Shown here: positions 60,116 through 64,000 of the stretch, in pieces | Position numbering within the stretch: position 1 is the stretch's first letter | Layout: each line of letters begins with the position of its first letter | Assembly (NCBI GenBank): GCA_020226215.1 | Contig: CM035235.1 | Coordinates: 39,481,457-39,545,456 of the forward strand | Source: Sindora glabra | Lineage: Eukaryota > Streptophyta > Magnoliopsida > Fabales > Fabaceae | DNA: 64,000 bases | Direction: 5' to 3' | The notes under the pieces: generated by a model | Seen by the model: the letters and a program-made list of their open reading frames with translations, nothing else | Databases searched by the model: none | What the model was told of the DNA's origin: nothing | Made by a program: the position numbers and the translations under genes

Positions 60116-62475
60116 CATTTTGGGAGGATGATCTTTTTATCCTTATTTTTTTCTCTGCCACATTGAAAGCAATTCCAAAGTGAAAAGCTTGCTTTAATCT
60201 ATTACATATAATTATTCTAGTGCAAGAGCCAACTATGAACACATATGCAAGAGAAAGCATACAATAAAATGTTGGGAAAATAATGTTCCTTTAGATACGA
60301 TGTAATGAAATAAAATAATTATTTTATAATTATATTTTGTCTAATAAATATTGAAGAAATGGAATAAAAAAATGAGTTAATATCAATAATATCTTCAAAA
60401 ATAAAAAAGTATAAAATTAAAATCATATTTATATAATCAATCATATTATTTATTTATTTATTTATAACTATATATATAATTTATAATTAAACAAGTATAT
60501 TTAATTATAAAATTCTAAGAGTCTTTAACTAATTAAATGATATTTGATATCTTTTAAAGGTTGTACCTTCTGCTATATTCAATGTTTGATTTTTGGTCTT
60601 TATGTGTGCATGTTCAGTTGTTTAAGCACTCTTATCATTATCAAAAAATAGTAAAATAATAATATATGTTAAACAAAAAATATATGATATAATTAATAAT
60701 TAAAAAATTATATTTTAAATTTAATTATCAAAATTATAATTAACACAAAATTTAAATAGTAAAAGAATAAAAAAATTAATTTATTAATTTTTATATTAAA
60801 ATTCTTTTATAAAGAAAAATATTTTATTTAAAATTTTATTATTAAAAATACATTTATTAAAATATTAAAAAATAGATATTATTTTAATATTTATTAATAA
60901 AAGATAATGTTAAAATTTATGAAAGATGTAAAAAATAATAGGGGAACAATCTATTCCAAAAATGATGAAATAATCATTTCATCACTTTTACTATGAAATA
61001 AAGATTTCATTATTTTATGGAATGCTCATTCTCTAAGAAATAGATATTTTCTACAAACAAACTTTTTCCATTCCATTATGCCAAACATGTTATTACATTT
61101 TATCTATATGTGGTTTTGCACTTTTTCACTAATTCTTTTGTGATTTTAAGTGTTATGACATCATGCTAATACTTTATTTACTTAAACTATTTTTGTGCAA
61201 AATTTAATAAAAAAAAATACTTGCATTTCATATGATTTTTACTTCTGCTAGTTTTAACTCAATTTAACATCCATTTAGAATTAATTTAACCTTTAAAAGC
61301 CTCATTCGACACATTCTATTCAGTAATTATGCACTACATTGTAAAAAAAAAAATTTAATACAATTTTTTATAGTAATTTGGTTTAAGTAAGCATTAAATT
61401 AAATTAAAATTTAGAAAAATAAAGATAAAATTCAATGAATGTAATTTTTTTTGTTAAATTTTAAATGAACAATAATTTAAATGGATAAAGTATTAATGAT
61501 TGAAAGTATGTTAGGACAAATTGCAATACTTGGAGTCACACATGAATTAAGTAAAAAAAATGGTAAAACTATAAGTGGCTAAAATATAATTTTCCTAAAA
61601 TATTTAAATAAAAGAACAAGAAACTATTAAATCAATATCTAAAATATTTGATTAATATCAAATTAATATTGAATGATTTTTTTTTACATTAATTTAGTAT
61701 TAATTTAAAAAATTTCACCTCAAACTAGTATCAAAATATTTTTTACATCAATTTAATATATAAAAAATTACAAAAGAATTAAATTAGTACTAAATTTTTT
61801 TATATTAATTAATACTAAATTTATATAATTTTTTTAATAATATCTATAAATTTATTAGATAGTTCTTTAAAGGTTTTCTTGGATAACAAAAACTTAATGC
61901 GACCTGAAGATGCAGTCAAGAAGTTCACCTTGATCTGTTAACTCCCAAAGACGAAGATTCTTGAATTATTAACGAGCAAACTTTCTTAGCTGCTCATGTC
62001 AACTTCTCTGTTTAGATTACAAATTATTCGATTAAAAAATAATTACCATATTAATAATTATTGTAATAATTAATGAATACAATAGTTAATACATTTATTA
62101 TTATGATAATATGAAATTTACAATTTTGCATATAAAAATTTATAGCTTGTTATTAAAAATAAAACAAAAACTTGCAAATTAAAAGCAATTCCCTAATATT
62201 TATTAAGCTAACGATCTAGCATTTCCATTCAGACGCAATTTTCTATGAAAAAAAAAAGGAAAAAAGAAGGAAGAGGAAACAAACAAGAATTGTCAATTGA
62301 ATATGAAACGGTTTTGACTTCAAGTCTAGTTTGTTTCCTTGATGACCTTCCAATTAGGATACCTGAAGAATAAATGATGCTCTAATATCAAATCATCATA
62401 ATTAGTGAATATTAATTTTTTTAGCTAGAGCCACCCTTACTCAAGGGTAAGTGTCTTTCTTTAAAGATACTTACC
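60116..62475. other. AT-rich intergenic DNA
   Basis: No gene recognised. A small less AT-rich island at about 61885-62005 lacks an ORF. Around 60960-61090 there are short self-complementary 'gatgaaataatcatttcatc' and 'ggaat' motifs that could form a hairpin. Confidence 0.5.
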
Positions 62476-62479
62476 CTAT

Positions 62480-62852
62480 GTTTTAGATGCAGCAAAAGGA
62501 AATATAGAAAGAAAATAGTAGAAGAAAAAATATGAAAAGAAAATATATAAAAAAGATATTTTTTTTTACTTGTTATTTGGATGTATAGAAAATAGGTTAT
62601 AAGAAAATGATAAAAATATTAATTTTTTATCAAATGTAATTGAAAAATAAAAATAATTGATTAAATGACAAAATTATTCCTATTTTGAATTAACAAAATT
62701 TTCAATAAACTTTATACAAGGGTAATTTTTTAATTATAAGATTTTTCAATTCTTTTTTTCACATACTTAATAAGAAAATATTTTGTTGATCCGTGAGGTA
62801 CTTTTTTAATTTATTTTCTTTCCATATCAAGTTTTACATAATATCCAAATAC
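62480..62852. mobile_element. MITE with inverted termini
   Basis: The left end GTTTTAGATGCAGCAAAAGG aligns with the complement of the right end, GTATTTGGATATTATGTAAA. The match continues through 'ATATRGAAAGAAAATA' on both sides. TAT lies directly outside each end (62477-62479 and 62853-62855). The 373-bp interior is AT-rich and non-coding. The 'TTTGGATG' end style occurs in plant hAT and PIF MITEs, so the superfamily is left open. Confidence 0.5.
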
Positions 62853-62859
62853 TATAAAA

Positions 62860-64000
62860 TTTATTTTCAAGTTTCTCTTCTTTTTACATTTTTTCTTTCC
62901 ACCTTTTTTTTCATAATTCCAATAAAAAGTTACTATTACCAACGAGGCTCCGCCTAAATAGCTAGGAGAAGGAAAATGGGAAATAGCAAGAAAGGAATTT
63001 TTGTATTTACTCTCATGCTTATCAATTAGTAATATATCAATACCAACAAGATGCCACCGCCCTTCTAACATAATTAGTAAATATTATTAAGAAAACAAAG
63101 TAACAAAATTTGGACTAAAAGTCTTTTATTCCCACCAACACCCAATTCAGTCCAATGAATTGAACAAATCCGCTTTGTCTTTGTCAAGCCAAATTTCTTT
63201 TCTAAACCAAAATAATATACTTGTTTGTCATTTTTCATTAGTTGTATATCTAATTATCTAATTGTTTTATGGACATAAAAGATCCAAGAGGGAATTTATT
63301 TAAAGATGCCACATAATGATTAGGAAGTTGAAGCTAATTAAAAATGTCTAACATTTTAAATAAAAGTGAAAGTGACATTTGATCCAACGATGACGAAGCT
63401 CTCCCACTCAGTCGTTTACTTTTTTATTCACTTTCAAAGTTCTAAGTATTTATTGAAAAATTTTAATTTAAGTGATATATGATTTTTTTTTTAAAATTAT
63501 ATTTTTTAATATACCTAAACTTTGGAAGCTAATCTTTGCGTGTATTTATCTAACAACTTAATTATTTCTATTATTAAAAAATAATTTTAATTACTTGTGA
63601 GAATATTTTCATGTTAACACTTATTGCAGCTGCAACAGTATAAATATTATCGTTGTTGTAATCATATTACATCATATTTATAATCTTTTTTTAAAAATTA
63701 AAAAATAATTAAAAAATTAAAATTTTATAATTGCAACAACCCAATGTTATGTGCTATATTACAACCATAACACAGTTTACTAATTTACAAAATTTTTACG
63801 ATAAAATATAAGTCAAAATTTTTAATACTCTACTTACAAGCAGATCATATTTAATATAGTATAATATTAAATTAATAATTATTATATAATTTATTATATA
63901 TATCGCAACTTACATTTTTACATTTTTATTTCTAAGATAACCATAGTTACAAAATATATATCACAATAGTAACTGTAATAAAAGAAATTCTTAATTAGCA
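62860..64000. other. AT-rich intergenic DNA
   Basis: No gene or mobile element recognised. The minus-strand 86-codon frame at 62811-63071 is Lys/Tyr-rich, overlaps the MITE end, and has no known motif. Confidence 0.5.

Overview
The window is nuclear DNA from a eudicot plant. It is about 70 percent A+T, its genes have GT/AG introns, and it is packed with plant transposon families (PIF/Harbinger-type and Stowaway MITEs, Mutator-like and CACTA-like elements, a hAT element, and LTR sequences). A 100-base N gap at 31889-31988 shows it comes from a draft assembly. I cannot name the species.

Only two host genes are supported, both on the plus strand in the gene island at 19-31 kb. The first (19335-24632, eight exons) encodes a GEN1-type Holliday-junction resolvase/flap endonuclease. 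Its catalytic motifs, a chromodomain-like segment and a C-terminal PIP box are all recognisable. As sequenced, however, four single-base frame breaks (exons 1, 3, 7 and 8) interrupt it, so it is a young pseudogene or carries assembly errors. The second (28336-31129, four exons, 487 aa) is an open gene for an atypical response regulator. Its receiver domain lacks the phospho-acceptor Asp and the conserved Lys, and only a shortened GARP/Myb-like segment follows.

0-19 kb is transposon debris: MITEs; a non-autonomous Mutator-like element (7716-10294) with a near-perfect 9-bp target duplication, an old LTR-like repeat and a GC-rich gene-like fragment; a diverged inverted repeat (10.8-12.5 kb) invaded by two tandem MITEs; and a foldback element (12.8-17.7 kb) with arms over 1 kb and a 54-base loop, itself interrupted by other insertions.

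32-43 kb holds LTR-like sequences, including two copies of one family facing away from each other. 43.1-55.5 kb is a nested composite. Mutator-like terminal inverted repeats enclose a probable LTR, which is split by a complete hAT element (46182-52729) with a perfect 8-bp target duplication and a decayed transposase. 55.7-59.2 kb is a CACTA-like non-autonomous element bordered by long AT microsatellites. 60-64 kb is AT-rich with one further MITE.

The two genes share no obvious pathway. GEN1 acts on DNA recombination intermediates in the nucleus; the response regulator would be a phosphorylation-independent relative of cytokinin signalling proteins. No tRNA, rRNA or CRISPR was seen. The most informative features are the frame-broken GEN1, the degenerate response regulator, and several insertions whose empty site is preserved in the opposite arm of an inverted repeat.
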